From: Flaccisagitta enflata
Lineage: Eukaryota; Chaetognatha; Sagittoidea; Aphragmophora
DNA: 64,000 nucleotides
Direction of reading: 5' to 3'
Assembly (NCBI GenBank): GCA_965153355.1
Contig: OZ231127.1
Coordinates: 59,830,001 to 59,894,000 of the forward strand
Positions 35,780-50,610 of the stretch are shown here, in pieces. The notes below the pieces were generated by a model. That model searched no databases. It was not told the origin of the DNA and saw only the letters and a list, made by a program, of their open reading frames with translations. How positions within the stretch are numbered: the first letter of the stretch is position 1; the number at the start of each line of letters is the position of its first letter. The position numbers and the translations under genes were made by a program.

Positions 35780-36475
35780 TTTTGGGCAGCGGCCCCGAAG
35801 GGGACGAAGTCCTGTAGAACACAGGGAACTTTCGTTCGTTCTTCCGTTTGTTTGTCCCCCCCCCCCGGCCCCCTCATCAGGCCCTTCAGGCCTCAAATCT
35901 GGCCTCTGAAACCTCAAATCTGGCCTCCCAGGCCTCAAATTCAGCCTCTCAGGCTTCAAATCCAACCTCTCAGGCCTCAAACCTGGCCTCTCAGGCCTCA
36001 AATTAGGCTTCTCAGGCCTCAAATCCAAATTCTCAGGCCTCAAACCTGGCCTCTCAGGCCTCTCAGGCCTCCAATTAGGTCTCTCAGGCCTCAAATTAGG
36101 CCTCTCAGACCTCAAATTAGGCCTCTCAGGCCTCAACTCAGCTATCTAAGCCTCAATTTATTGCTCTCAGTCCTTTGACTTTTATAGCCTTAATCCAGCG
36201 TTCTCAAGCCTCCAGTCAGCCCTCTCAAGCTTCCGATTGGCATTCTCAGGCCTCACATCAGCCTTCTTAGACCTCAGTTTAGGCTCTTGAAGGCCTTCAG
36301 TCAGCCCCCTATAGCATCTCATCCACTTCTTCAGGCAGGACAAACGAATGTCCCCCTGTGTTCTACAGGACTTCGTCCCCTTTGGGGCCGCTGCCCTGCT
36401 TCCCCTCACTCCAATTCACAATCACTCAAAGCAGGGCAATGGGTATCGCTGACCACATATTGCCCTTGGGCGACC
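35780..36475. mobile_element. Palindromic tandem-repeat element (family 2)
   Basis: The left end is GGGCAGCGGCCCCGAAGGGG. A long about 18-21 bp array of CTCTCAGGCCTCAAATTAGG units (35885-36300) follows. The right end is CCCCCTGTGTTCTACAGGAC then GGGTATCGCTGACCACATAT. Open frames on both strands here are products of the repeat period. Confidence 0.7.
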
Positions 36476-36830
36476 TGTTGGGCAGTGGCCCCGGAGGGGC
36501 CAATGACCTATGATTTCACACAGGGCAATTTCGCTTATCCGGTTCAGTCCCCCCCCTGAAGCCATTTTAGGCCTCAAATGAGCCCTCTCAGGCCTCAAAT
36601 GAGCCCTCCCAGGCCTCAAATCAGCCCTTTCAGGCCTCAAGTCAGCTTTCTCAGGCTTGAAATCAGCTGTCTCATGCCTCAAATTAGTCCTCCTAGGCCT
36701 AGAATCAGCCCTCACAGGCCTGAATCAACCCTGTCAGGCCTCAAATCAGCCCTCCGAGACATCAAAACAGCCCTCTCGGGTCTCAATTCAGCCCTCTCAG
36801 ACCTCAGGGCTACTGTTTTTAAATCGGTGA
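36476..36830. mobile_element. Family 2 element, left half with 21-bp array
   Basis: GGGCAGTGGCCCCGGAGGGG and CCTATGATTTCACACAGGGC, then CCCTCTCAGGCCTCAAATGA units to about 36800. No right half was found; the array runs into the telomere-like tract. Confidence 0.6.
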
Positions 36831-36868
36831 GGTCTTTTGTTTTACTGAATTTCTAAGCGGGTTTTTAT

Positions 36869-36924
36869 TTAGGGTTAGGGCCCCTAACTTAGGGGTAGGG
36901 TAAGGGTTAGGGTTAAGGTTGGGT
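36869..36924. repeat. Short TTAGGG-type tract
   Basis: TTTAGGGTTAGGGCCCCTAA, then TTAGGGGTAGGGTAAGGG and TTAGGGTTAAGG. About 55 bp of degenerate telomere-type sequence with a small inversion (AGGGCCCCTAAC). Interstitial. Confidence 0.6.
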
Positions 36925-37661
36925 TTTATACATTTCAACCCGAATCTACTTGAATTACCACGCGTATAAGATAAAAGATGCACCTTTCTTTTCATTGATA
37001 AAACAGACACAAAAAAAAAAAAACTTTTTTGATTAGGACATTTTCAAAGATATTCAAAAAATCTTTCATTCTAGACCAACCACAGGTCTCTCAAACGGTT
37101 TAGCAGCTAGAGCCTTCCAAAGAGAAGCTCTATTTGACTAAAATGCACTTTTTACATAAGGCAAAGTTTTGAAACGTAAAAAGAAAGAAATACCAGATTG
37201 AAACCATATGAAAGTATTTTTAAAGGGCTTTACAATGGTCTAGAATTTCATGAAGTTTTATTGAAAATTATTGCCACAATAAGCCATTCAAAAGTGCGTC
37301 TTTTTTATTGACATGCGTGGTAAAGCTTCGCCCAAGCGCGAAAACCCGAAAGAAACAAAAGATTTGAATTGTCTAAGACAAAACGTCCGGATGAAGGTAT
37401 GAGTGAATGTACGTTTTTTTGGCACTGCGCCCGTAAAAATTGTCATTGCTTAATGCTTAAACTTGAATCCATTTAGCTGAAGTGGCCTTGAGAGAGACCT
37501 TCTCATACTATCTGACTCAATCAGTCGCATTGCATAGGATGCTAGCAACTTAAGCCGTCACAAGGTTATTTGACGCTTACTGCTCCTGCCCATACGGCAA
37601 TAGCACGCGACCAAGCTGTTAATCGTTTTGGCTCAACTGTACATGAAATCACGCTTCGCTA
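36925..37661. other. Intergenic sequence without a gene
   Basis: AT-rich with a class A-like remnant near 37575-37615 (CTCCTGCCCATACGGC). No gene is supported. Confidence 0.4.
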
Positions 37662-37801
37662 TGAGTTACCGTTATAACGCATTGGGAAAGATAGTAATTT
37701 GGTTTACACTTACAAGAGGAAGAGAATGGGAAACTAATGAAGACATCTTTGAATGATGAATGGAACTAATGGCAGGCCAACTGATGAACGTTTGTGTCAA
37801 A

Positions 37802-37804
<3 letters not shown>

Positions 37805-37844
<40 letters not shown>
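37805..37844. repeat. (GA)n microsatellite
   Basis: About 40 bp of GA. Confidence 0.95.
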
Positions 37845-37849
<5 letters not shown>

Positions 37850-38049
37850 AATAGAAAGAGAAGAGAGAAAATAAGAGATATGAACGTATGTACGGGCAAA
37901 ACCCTGGGAGGCCAAAATCGTCAGCAATTTTGAAAAGTTTTTCCAAGAGATGATTATCGTAACAATAATATCAGCAATGATGAATGAAGCCAGAGGCTAG
38001 AAGTAGAGAAGGTGGCTGCTTAACTTTTTTTTTGTTTGAAAACCAAAAC

Positions 38050-38510
38050 GACCACGTCTGTCCGTTTGTCAGGGAGGAGGTATGAAGAATGGAGGTGGAG
38101 GTGAAATAGGGGTCCTAGTCCTGTTGACGACAGTAAAGGAAGAAAGGTAAGAAGGAGGTTGGAAATGAGAAAGGGGAAAGGGGGAAGGTCCTAAGTAAAC
38201 TATAGTGAGAATGCTGGAAAGGAAGGTAAGAAGGGTGAGGAAAAAGTTAAGACATATAGATAGGTAAGAGGGGGAAGGGCCTAAGTCAACCAGTGAGGAA
38301 GCTTGGCGAGAAGGAAAGAAGGGTAAAAGGAATGAGAGGTGAGGATGAGGAGGTAAAACAGGGTTGAAATTCTGAACGAGAGGATGGTAAAAAATGACAG
38401 GTGAGAGGGGTAAAGGTCTTGACAAAAGGCACACGAAAGCAAGTGAAGGTCACATAGAGGGTGAAAAGTGGGGATGAGAGGGAAGGAGGGTGAATCGAAA
38501 GGCCCATTTG
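38050..38510. repeat. Purine-rich degenerate tandem repeat
   Basis: AGGGGGAAGGGCCTAAGT- and GAAGGTAAGAAGGGTGAG-like strings recur with a period of roughly 110-120 bp. Strong purine bias on the plus strand. Confidence 0.55.
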
Positions 38511-38766
38511 CACGGTGTAAAAGAACAATGACCAAAGGATGCGCAATTTGCGTATGGTGCATGGAGGTATAAGAGGTGAGAGGGGTTTGGTGGCCGTGTG
38601 ACAAAATGGGTAGTCAAAATTGACGAAATATGTTATATTGTTATATAAATACTATTCACTCAACGTCCACTCGCCGTCGGAAATATATCATTGTTTCTGG
38701 CTCTGGCAAATGTTTTTGTCATTCCCATTGTGGAGATCGTTAGACGTCGGCCGCAGGGGGTCTTAC

Positions 38767-40510
<1,744 letters not shown>

Positions 40511-40739
40511 CCCAAGCTCCCTTTTTCTCTCTATCGATTTAGTTCAATGGGAATACATAGAGAATATATTAACGTTGATTTCTTTTCTGTGATGATTTCT
40601 ATTCTGTGTTAATATTTCTCTCCATTGTTTTCTTTTCGTTTTGCATGTTTTCATTTTCTATTAAAGAGGAGGCATAGGAGATCGACATAAGATGAGATGA
40701 GGGAGATAGGGAAGCAGAGGAAGAAGAAGAAGAGGAAGA

Positions 40740-40776
40740 AGAAGAAGAAGAAAAAGAAAAAGAAAAAGAAAAAGAA

Positions 40777-40850
<74 letters not shown>

Positions 40851-40862
40851 AGAAAAAAAAAA
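40740..40862. repeat. (GAAAAA)n and (GAAAAC)n hexamer array
   Basis: GAAAAA hexamers pass into GAAAAC hexamers, with one GAAAAA unit inside the GAAAAC block. Confidence 0.93.
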
Positions 40863-40941
40863 ATTAAAATGAAAATGATTATGAAGAAGAAAGAAAGAAA
40901 AAGAAATGAAGAAGTAGAAGAGAAGAAGAAATAGTAAACAA

Positions 40942-41284
40942 ACAAGGCCGGATAAACGGCTACCGAAGTCGCGTGCGGGTGGACAGGGGCAGTTATGACA
41001 ACCCAAATACAAAACTGCCCGTTAACGCAGAAAAAACTAACAGCCCCCAACAGACCAACTAAAAAAAGTGACATGGGGTCACAATATTGTGGCGGACAGG
41101 TGGGCAGGGGCATCCTACCCCCAACCTCACCCAACCTCTCCCTAAACACCCCCTCCACGCACAAATGCGCGTTTCTACAATTTTCGACTTGTGTGTCATG
41201 GACGGACCAACAGACCAACGTCTGGACTGACATACTGATGGACAGACAAAGCCTCTTACAGAGTCGCGTGTCTGCAACGTAAAA
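40942..41284 (+). mobile_element. HINE-like elements, class A head joined to class D
   Basis: A class A 5' end (ACAAGGCCGGATAAACGGCT, AGTCGCGTGCGGGTGGACAG) is followed by a class D body (GTGACATGGGGTCACAATAT, GCGGACAGGTGGGCAGGGGC) and the 3' end GAGTCGCGTGTCTGCAACG then TAAAA. Either one insertion into another or a recombinant. Confidence 0.55.
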
Positions 41285-41349
41285 GAAAAGGAAGAAGAAA
41301 AAGAAGAGAAGAAGAAAAAGATACGGAAAAAGAAAAAGGAAAAGAAAAA

Positions 41350-41394
41350 GAAGAAGAAGAAGAAGAAGAAGAAGAAGAAGAAGAAGAAGAAGAA
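41350..41394. repeat. (GAA)n microsatellite
   Basis: About 15 GAA units within a longer A/G-rich stretch (41281-41435). Confidence 0.9.
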
Positions 41395-41635
41395 AAGAAG
41401 GAAAAGAATAAAAAGAAGAAAAAAAAAGAAGAGAAACCGAATAGGATGGTACGTCTACAAGCGGGGAAGAAGTGGGAGTGAAACTTTCTGTAATTGATAT
41501 CGGAAATAAAGACGTCTTTCTGCGTTGGCAGGCGGCCGCCAATTTGTTCTGCCTTTATTCCTCACCGCCAAAGCTTAGGGGAAAAAAAGAGCCAAGATTC
41601 ACGATGAACATCTTTCCGGTTTTATTTTTTACCTT

Positions 41636-42084
41636 TTCGGGCAGCGGCCCCGAAGGGGTCGATGAACTATGCTTTCACACATATGGGGAGTTTTCTCCTT
41701 CTTCCTCTCCTCCTCCTTCCTCTTTTGCCCCCAAGCCTCAAGGCCCATATCTCAGCCTGGGGCTATCTAACCTCCAGGCCCAAATCCCAGTCTTGAGGCC
41801 TAAATCCCACCCTCAAGACCCCAAATCCCAGCCCCAAGGCCCTGATTCCTTTCTCTAGGGATTTGGGCCTCAAGACTGGGATTTGGGCCTGAGGCTGGGA
41901 TGTGGGCCTCAGGCTGAGATCTGAGCCTGGAAGCTGGGGAAGGGGGAGGAGAAGCAGAGAAACCTCCCTTATGTGTGGCATAGGTCATAGACCCTTTGGG
42001 GCCACTGCCCCCTTCCCCTTCAGCAGCAACCTACTTAAGCAGGGCACGGGTGACGCTGACCATCTAACGCTTTTGCGACTATTT
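41636..42084. mobile_element. Palindromic tandem-repeat element (family 2)
   Basis: The left arm has GGGCAGCGGCCCCGAAGGGG, CTATGCTTTCACACATATGG, a CTCCTCCTTCC tract and AGGCCCAAATCCCAGTCTTG units. It turns at about 41857 and the right arm repeats these inverted (GGGATTTGGGCCTCAAGACT). The tail is ACGGGTGACGCTGACCATCT, as in the 27.06-kb copy. Confidence 0.72.
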
Positions 42085-42088
42085 CTCT

Positions 42089-42292
42089 TCACCCATATTT
42101 TCTTCTTGCCACGTTCACTCCACCACCAAATTCCGCGGTGATGGGAAATATGTCAAACTCAATACCAACCTGATGGGAAATAGGACAATAACGACACATC
42201 ATCCCGCTCAAGCCACCTTCATAGCGTACCAAATCATCGACTTTGAAAGCTGCAACTTTTGTCCATTCCCTCATACAGCCTGTTAGACTTTT
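42089..42292 (-). pseudogene. Possible decayed CAP-Gly-like exon
   Basis: After an acceptor-like TCTAACAG a frame of about 63 codons reads EWTKVAAFKVDDLVRYEGGL, then a CRYCPISHQVGIEFD segment and GGGVNVARRKYG, and stops at TGA. Spacing and order resemble a CAP-Gly domain (FKVGDRV, GTVRY.G, WVGVELD, then GKNDGSV.G.RYF). However, the diagnostic GKNDG is missing and the segment after IEFD is altered. No neighbouring exon was identified. The base composition is unlike the surrounding repeats. It may be a diverged exon, a gene fragment or chance; the assignment rests on pattern memory only. Confidence 0.25.
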
Positions 42293-42744
42293 TTTTATCT
42301 AAATGTTTTTTTTTTCTTAAATGTTTTTGTTTTTGCTTCACTTTTCGAGCAGGTTGACCTTATATCTGGCCCCGGTTTTGCCCGATTTTTTACCTGTAAG
42401 GTTGGGATTTGGGGTTATTGGGCGGTTGAAGTTTGCCTCTGGTCAATATACAAAAAGTGTCGTGGCCAGCACACGTAGCGGCCCCTACGCCCGTGTAAAT
42501 GGCGTAAGCGTGGTTTTTTACTACAGGGTGTTTCACATCAAACAGGACAAAAGAAAACGATGTATTTCTGCTTCTAAATGTGCAAAATCATTTCTAAAAA
42601 CTGTTTAAAAGAGATAACTAAAGACGATTTTTGAATGATACAGACTTTTGCTAGTCATGGTTGACATAAACCCTCGGCAAAACCATGAAAAAATGCCTTT
42701 TTTTAGTAGAAAAAACATTAATTTCCATCGTACTACAAGGTTTT
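42293..42744. other. Intergenic sequence without a gene
   Basis: T-rich at the left, then a GTGTTTCACATCAAACAGGA region. No feature is supported. Confidence 0.35.
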
Positions 42745-43480
42745 TGGGCAGCAGCCCCAAAGGGCTGATGTCCTGTAGGACACAGAGGTGAAATTCCTTA
42801 CGTCCATCCGTCCGAGTCAGATCTATCTTAAGAAACTTTGAGGCCTCAAGGTCTCATTGCCAGAGAGGCTATGGGAAAAATGACAAAATGCAAACGTCCC
42901 ATTGAATAACATGGAAAATTTACAAAAGAATACAAATGTGCAAATTTCCCATTGAATAACATGGAATATAAACAAAAAAATGAAAAATATGCATAATTCC
43001 AATTGGATAACATGGAAAATTGAAAAACAAGGCCGGATACATGGCTACCCCAGTCGCGTGCGGGTGGGCAGGGGCCGTAATTGAGGTCAGTGGAACATTT
43101 GGGCAGGAGCAATAAGGCCAAAAACCCCATTAACGCCAAAAAAGTAAAGTGTGACGGACGGACCGACGGACGGACAGACCGACAAAGCGGGGTGTAGAGT
43201 CGCGTAGCACGCAACTAAAAATTTTAAAAAATAAGATTCTCATTGAATAACATAGAAAATAGACACAAAATTGTAAAAAAACTCCCACTGAATATAATGG
43301 AAAATGGCCCCAGTGGCCTGAAATATGTTTTCCCAGGACGTAAGGAAATTCACCCCTGTGTCCTACAGGACATCGGCCCTTTGAGGCCGCTGCCCTGCTC
43401 TCACTCCATTTTGTCATCTGATCACTCTAACCAGGGCATCGGGTACCGCTGACCATGTGCGATCCTTGGATGACTTGTTC
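42745..43480. mobile_element. Family 2 element containing a nested class A element
   Basis: The left end is GGGCAGCAGCCCCAAAGGGC and TCCTGTAGGACACAGAGG. The middle repeats CATTGAATAACATGGAAAAT at about 60-bp spacing. The right end is CCCCTGTGTCCTACAGGACA, GAGGCCGCTGCCCTGCTCTC and GGGTACCGCTGACCATGTGC. The class A element at 43027-43219 lies inside, so it inserted later. Confidence 0.65.
43027..43219 (+). mobile_element. HINE-like hairpin element, class A
   Basis: The 5' end is ACAAGGCCGGATACATGGCT, subterminal AGTCGCGTGCGGGTGGGCAG, a GACGGACCGACGGACGGACA array, then GTGTAGAGTCGCGTAGCACG and CAACTAAAAA. Very close to the copy at 32385. Confidence 0.68.
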
Positions 43481-44499
43481 CTTATATTTTCCATGCCATA
43501 TGCAAACATAGATGACAAAAAATGGTCAGAAATAGTTGTCAGTTTAGCTAGGACAATAAAGATTGGGATTCCCTCATGACTTTTGAAAAAAATCATTGGA
43601 GATTGCTCTTCAATAAAAAAAAATGTTCTTTTTCACTTCAGGCAGTCAAATCGCTGTTAAAGAATTATTTTTTTCGCCTTCAGGTCGATCGCATTATAAC
43701 TTTTTCGCCATTTTCCGCACACGTATAACTATTTTTTGGCGGTGAAAGATAAGACAACAAGTACGAACACACGTCAAATAAGTAGCCGCTTTTGGGTGGG
43801 CAGGGGCAGTAATTTGGGTGGACAAGGGCAATTATGCGCGTGAGCAGGGGCAGTATGACAAGTGGAACAATGTCCTTCATACTATGTTGCAACATGGTGG
43901 AATTTGATTTTAGATACAATTCACTACCGTACACTGCCTAGAGCCCCAAAACAAGGTGGAGGTTTTGGTAGATCAACTTGACCTCCTGTCCCCTACATTG
44001 GGAGTTGTGGCGAGCTACTTATTTACACACTCTCACACTGACAGTCACTCTCACATAAACACGATTAAGTTGGTCCAATGGGCAACCTGTCTCGAGAGAT
44101 GTCGCAGCCAATCGGGCAGATAGATCGACAGAGAGAAATTCGTTAATTGTTAAAAGTATTCTACATAGTCGCGTTCACTTCATTTTACTATGTCGGTCCG
44201 TCCGTCTGTATGAGACTGAGAAAGGCAAAAAGGGAGTTTAAAAAGAGAAGGAAAGACAGATGAAACAGTGAAAGAAGTCGGGAAAGTGGGTGCAGAAGCA
44301 GAAAAAGGGGATGAAAAAAAAGAGAGATAAGAAAGGAGAGGGTAATGGGAGAAAAGGAAGAATAACGAACCTAAATATGACGTCAAATCTGCCAGAAAAA
44401 AATGAGGTGCTTCACCCCATTTTTGACTGAAGATGGTGAAAAGTGACCAATGCTTACGACTTTTTTCCTCACGGCGACAGCCGCCATTACTGGTATGTA
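43481..44499. other. Intergenic sequence without a gene
   Basis: A GGTGGGCAGGGGCAG-like string recurs at 43795-43860, a hairpin-element remnant. A GACAGCCGCCATTACTGGTA stretch near 44475 belongs to a dispersed repeat also seen at 33.55, 51.74 and 52.60 kb. No gene is supported. Confidence 0.4.
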
Positions 44500-44960
44500 T
44501 GTCTGCTTCACATTCTACACTTCTAGTCGCCTTTTGAAAAGCAATTCTCACGGAGAATGGGAAGAAAATGAAGATTTTTAGGGAAATCTTGTTGACATTT
44601 TTTTCTATTTTCTGAGGTCGAAATTATAAGCAAGCCACACCTAAAAGAATTTTGCATTTTCAGAAACATAGTTCTCTCTAGAAACGATTTAGGAAGAGAA
44701 CTATGTTCTCTGGTTTTTTCATTTTTTTCATTTTCTATGCAACTTATAATTTCTGACCAAACCCCTTTGTCAGTGACAAAAATTCAGAAACAGTGTCTTC
44801 AGCAGGTATAAGCAGCTAAATCAGAATCTCAAATGGATGCAAATTTTGCTTTCAAATATCATGCATGTCTTATGTCAATCACTGTCATTCACTTGTTTTT
44901 CTACTTTCACTCGTGTACTTTTTCTATTTTTACCAATTTTGATTCCCTAAATGTTGGCTT
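44500..44960. mobile_element. Family 3-related sequence with central hairpin
   Basis: Inverted copies of CATAGTTCTCT at about 44667 and 44700 surround AGAAACGATTTAGG. The flank TTTTCTATGCAACTTATAAT matches the core of the copy at 8.95-9.84 kb. No terminal repeats are clear. Confidence 0.45.
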
Positions 44961-45212
44961 CGTGGGCACGCTGTCATATGGAGAGAATGTGAGTTAGGAG
45001 GAAAGAATGTTGTTGCTTGATTGATGTCGTTTAGCAGGACTCGACTCGAGAAAGGCAAAAGTTAATCGACTATCGAACACCGAAAGGCCAAATGCAGCCG
45101 CAGTCATGATAAAACCGAAAAAAATTATGAATGTGACAAAATTGAAGGCAACAAAAAATTTGAGTCCAATGGACCGAGTTACGCATAGTTTGACCTCTGG
45201 ACAAACTTTGTT

Positions 45213-45215
<3 letters not shown>

Positions 45216-45267
<52 letters not shown>
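45216..45267. repeat. (CT)n microsatellite
   Basis: About 50 bp of CT. Confidence 0.95.
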
Positions 45268-45270
<3 letters not shown>

Positions 45271-45670
45271 GTGGGAAAGAGTGGTAATGCCATGAACCAA
45301 AAGAGGTCATTTCTTATAAAACTGTTGATATCCTTAAAGTTATACCTACCTCATTTGGAGATTGGTGCAAACCGACCTGACCTTGCTTTGAGCTGGAAAT
45401 CCAACTATCACACTAAACTAAAAGATCACGCTATTGGGGTCCATAATACTATCCAATGTGCTTTTAAGATGTTATAAAAAAGATAAAATCCTGGATCAAT
45501 TAGTTCCACAGACAAAGAAAATACCAAGCAACTTTAAAACATTTGCTTGAATCATGAAAAACACTATTTTATCCACTCTCTCTCTCTCTCTTTTCTTGAT
45601 CGCCATGTATGCTTTCTTTCATTTACAATAAATGTCTTTCATTTCATTTCATTACATTTCTCTCTCTTGT

Positions 45671-45980
45671 TTTTAGTTGCGGACACGAAACTCTATGTCC
45701 ATCCGTCCATCCGCGTTTCCGTTCGTCCGTCCGTCCGTCCATCAGTCCGTTCGTCCGTGTCCATCTGTCCGTCCATCCGTCCGTCCGTCCGTCCGTCCGT
45801 CCGTCCGTCCGTCCGTCCGTCCATGAGCATGAGTGGAAAAGTGGGAAAACAGACGTTTTAGAAGCTTTTCGTGAATGTGTCTGTGTTAGAAGGGGGTTGG
45901 ATGGGGCTTTGGGTGTTGATGGGGATTGGCTGCCCCTGCCCACCCGCCCGCAACGATATTGTGACCCCGCGTCACTTTTT
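45671..45980 (-). mobile_element. HINE-like hairpin element, class D, with expanded GTCC array
   Basis: Read right to left: AAGTGACGCGGGGTCACAAT, ATCGTTGCGGGCGGGTGGGC, a body ending with a long GACG array (45723-45822), then GAGTTTCGTGTCCGCAACTA and AAAA. The subterminal GTTGCGGGC matches the hairpin arm GTTGCGGAC at 8 of 9 positions. Confidence 0.65.
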
Positions 45981-46509
45981 ATGTATCAATTGCGTTACGT
46001 ATCATCGCCCGACACAGAGGAACATTTATAATAATACTTGAATTACATCCATCATTGCACTATAAAGAAAGTCCACTCAAGCGGCAGAGAACATTCCGAC
46101 TCCTCGGCCGTCACGTATTTTCATCATTGAGACTCATGAATATCTTAATTTCACACTTCAATACTCCCTTCTTTAACGCCCCCGTTCTGTTTAATGCTTC
46201 CTCATGATCTGTCTCAGTACAGTTTTTCCTATGTACACGCCGTATTTTTTATAAGAACACAGTTTTTTAAAGTGAGGCTCAGCGTTCTTATTTTTTGCCA
46301 ATTTTCAGCCTCAAATGTTCTTAACCTGTTCTTATTTTTGTAGCATGGAAGTTCTTTATCATAGTTGCTAACTAGTCATATTCAATGAAATGAATGTATT
46401 TTATTCTCAGTGTTTATAATTTTTGTTTATATTAAGTCATAAAATTTTTAAAAATGTAAATGATAAAAGTAATTGGTTGAATTCTGTAGGTTACAGGATT
46501 CTGTACAAC
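45981..46509. other. Intergenic sequence without a gene
   Basis: AT-rich; GTTCTTATTTTT strings recur near 46285-46340. No gene is supported. Confidence 0.4.
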
Positions 46510-47335
46510 GTTTTTTGGCAGCGGCCCCGGAGGGGCCGATGACCTATGATTCCACATAGGGCAAATTTTCAAAATGTATTTATGCGAAAATCTGAGCCTG
46601 GGCATGTTCTTAGGATGTTCTTATTTTTTCACCATATCTGAGGCTGATGTTCTTATAAACAGTGTTCTTAGACAAAATACAGCGTGTAGCTAGACTTCTG
46701 CTGTTTCCTTTCTTTATTAGTTCTAATCTACCCTCCAGACCTCAAATCTGTCATCAATAATGTAAATCAGTCTCCCAAGACCTTACATATTCCCCCTCAG
46801 GATGTCTGGAAATTAACCCCTATGTCCTACAGGACATTGACCCTTTGGGGTCCCTGTCCTGCTATTACTTGATCACTTGATCACTTTGAAGAGGGCATCG
46901 GGTATTGCTGAATGCTGATCATATGCGATCCTTTCTATTGGTTTTTTGGGCAGCAGCCCCAAAGGGGACAAAGTCCTGTAGAACACAGGGGGACTTCCGT
47001 TCATTCGTTTTTCCATTCATTCATTTGTCCCCCCCCCGGCCCTCTCAGCCCTGAAATCTGCCCTTGAAATCTCAGGCCTTGAATATATATCCTCTAAGGC
47101 CTGAAATCTGTTCTCTTAGGCCTTAAATCTCCCCTCTTAGATTCAAGGCATGAGAGGGAAGATTTCGAGCCTGAGAGGGCTGAGAGGGCCTGGGGGGGAC
47201 GGACGGATGGACGGATAAACAAACAAACGGAAGTCCCCCTGGTATCTACAGAACTTCGTCCCCTTTGAGGCCGCTGCCTTTTTCCACTCACTCAAATTCA
47301 CAATCATGCAAAGCAGGGCAATGGGTATCGCTGAC
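46510..47335. mobile_element. Two adjoining family 2 elements
   Basis: The first (46510-46925) starts GGCAGCGGCCCCGGAGGGGC with stem CCTATGATTCCACATAGG and ends TCCTACAGGACATTGACCC. The second (46948-47335) starts GGGCAGCAGCCCCAAAGGGG with CCTGTAGAACACAGG, carries CTTAGGCCTTAAATCTCCCC units and ends CTTTGAGGCCGCTGCC and GGGTATCGCTGACCTC. Confidence 0.6.
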
Positions 47336-49484
<2,149 letters not shown>

Positions 49485-49571
49485 ACAAGGCCAATTAGGC
49501 AAATAGGTGCGCGATCAACCGACAAACGGACAGACACGACAGGTTATGGAGGAACGTTGGCGCACCTAAAA
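49485..49571 (+). mobile_element. HINE-like hairpin element, class C, minimal 87-bp copy
   Basis: ACAAGGCCAATTAGGCAAAT then AGGTGCGCG, a GACAAACGGACAGACACGAC array, then ACGTTGGCGCACCTAAAA. The 5' subterminal GGTGCGC is the reverse complement of GCGCACC at the 3' end. This is the smallest complete copy seen. Confidence 0.65.
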
Positions 49572-49681
49572 ACGAGTCTTGTTATTTTTGCGATAAGACA
49601 CTCACGTGAATTCCTTGGAAACAGAAATTCAAATCTCAAGGAAGCCTCAGCTCAAAATTGATAAGAATATCCTCTTTTTTT

Positions 49682-50610
49682 TAGGTGCGTCCTCGCTTTT
49701 CTATTAGACGATGTGTATATTGGTCGGTCGGTCCGACGGTAACTAATGCAACTTTTTTAAACAATTTTTTTTCTCCATCTGTTTCCATCTTTATCTCAAA
49801 ATATAAAACAAATTTCACATCACGCAACTTGCAGCTCGGGGAGGGGATATATACAATTATACATTCTTATTTCCTCATTTTAACATCTTATTCTAATATC
49901 TTATCTAACAAGGCTACTCGCTCGCGGGTGGGCAGGGGCAGTAATACAGGTGGGAAAGGGCAGTTGGTTGGTGGACTGGGGCTCTGGCATGGCTGAGCAG
50001 GAGCAGTAATACTCAGAAGTCGCTGTTTCAGTTTATTTTGCGTCATCCAAAATTTCGCGTTACCAACCTGAGGACACATCCTCTTATAGAGTGGATTAGC
50101 GCGACAAAAAAGGGCGCATCAATTGGACGTCGCTCTGAAAAGGCGAGAAAGAGAAAAAATCTATTCTAAAATGAGATGTTAAATTCCCATTGCGGACCTG
50201 TGAGCGTGAGAATGGGACGCGGGTCCCGGGTAACGGGGGTGTGGTGGAACATGTCCTGAGATAAGAAAGGAAATTACCAATTCCGTCCAAATACAGGATC
50301 GCAAGCTCGAGCCAGGGAAAACAAGGCCAAGTAGGCCAACGATGCGTCCTCTTTGAATGAACGTTTTTTATGAATGAATGTTTATTTCATGAATGAATGT
50401 CATTTATGAATGAATGAATGAATGAATGATTGAACTGCTTGATGTATGCTTCTTTTACTGGGGTAGAATAAATTTTCTTTTGAAACAAGGCTGGCGAAAA
50501 TATCATGTGTGCCGTGATCAGTTGGAACGCACGCGCTACCGACAGACCGACTCAAATCGGCTGGTGATCAACGACAAAGCTAAGTTACAGAGGTGCGTTG
50601 GCGCACCTAA
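49682..50610. mobile_element. Cluster of partial class B and C hairpin elements
   Basis: An inverted class B/C 3' end at about 49682-49740 (TAGGTGCGTCCTCGC, GGTCGGTCGGTCCG). A GGGTGGGCAGGGGCAGTAAT body at 49925-50010. A class B 5' end at 50321 (ACAAGGCCAAGTAGGCCAAC, GATGCGTCC). An AATG array at 50370-50430. A class C copy at about 50484-50610 ends AGGTGCGTTGGCGCACCT. Confidence 0.5.

Noticed and set aside
35850-36800. CRISPR-like regular repeats
   Set aside because: The about 21-bp units are contiguous without unique spacers and sit in a eukaryotic palindromic element.
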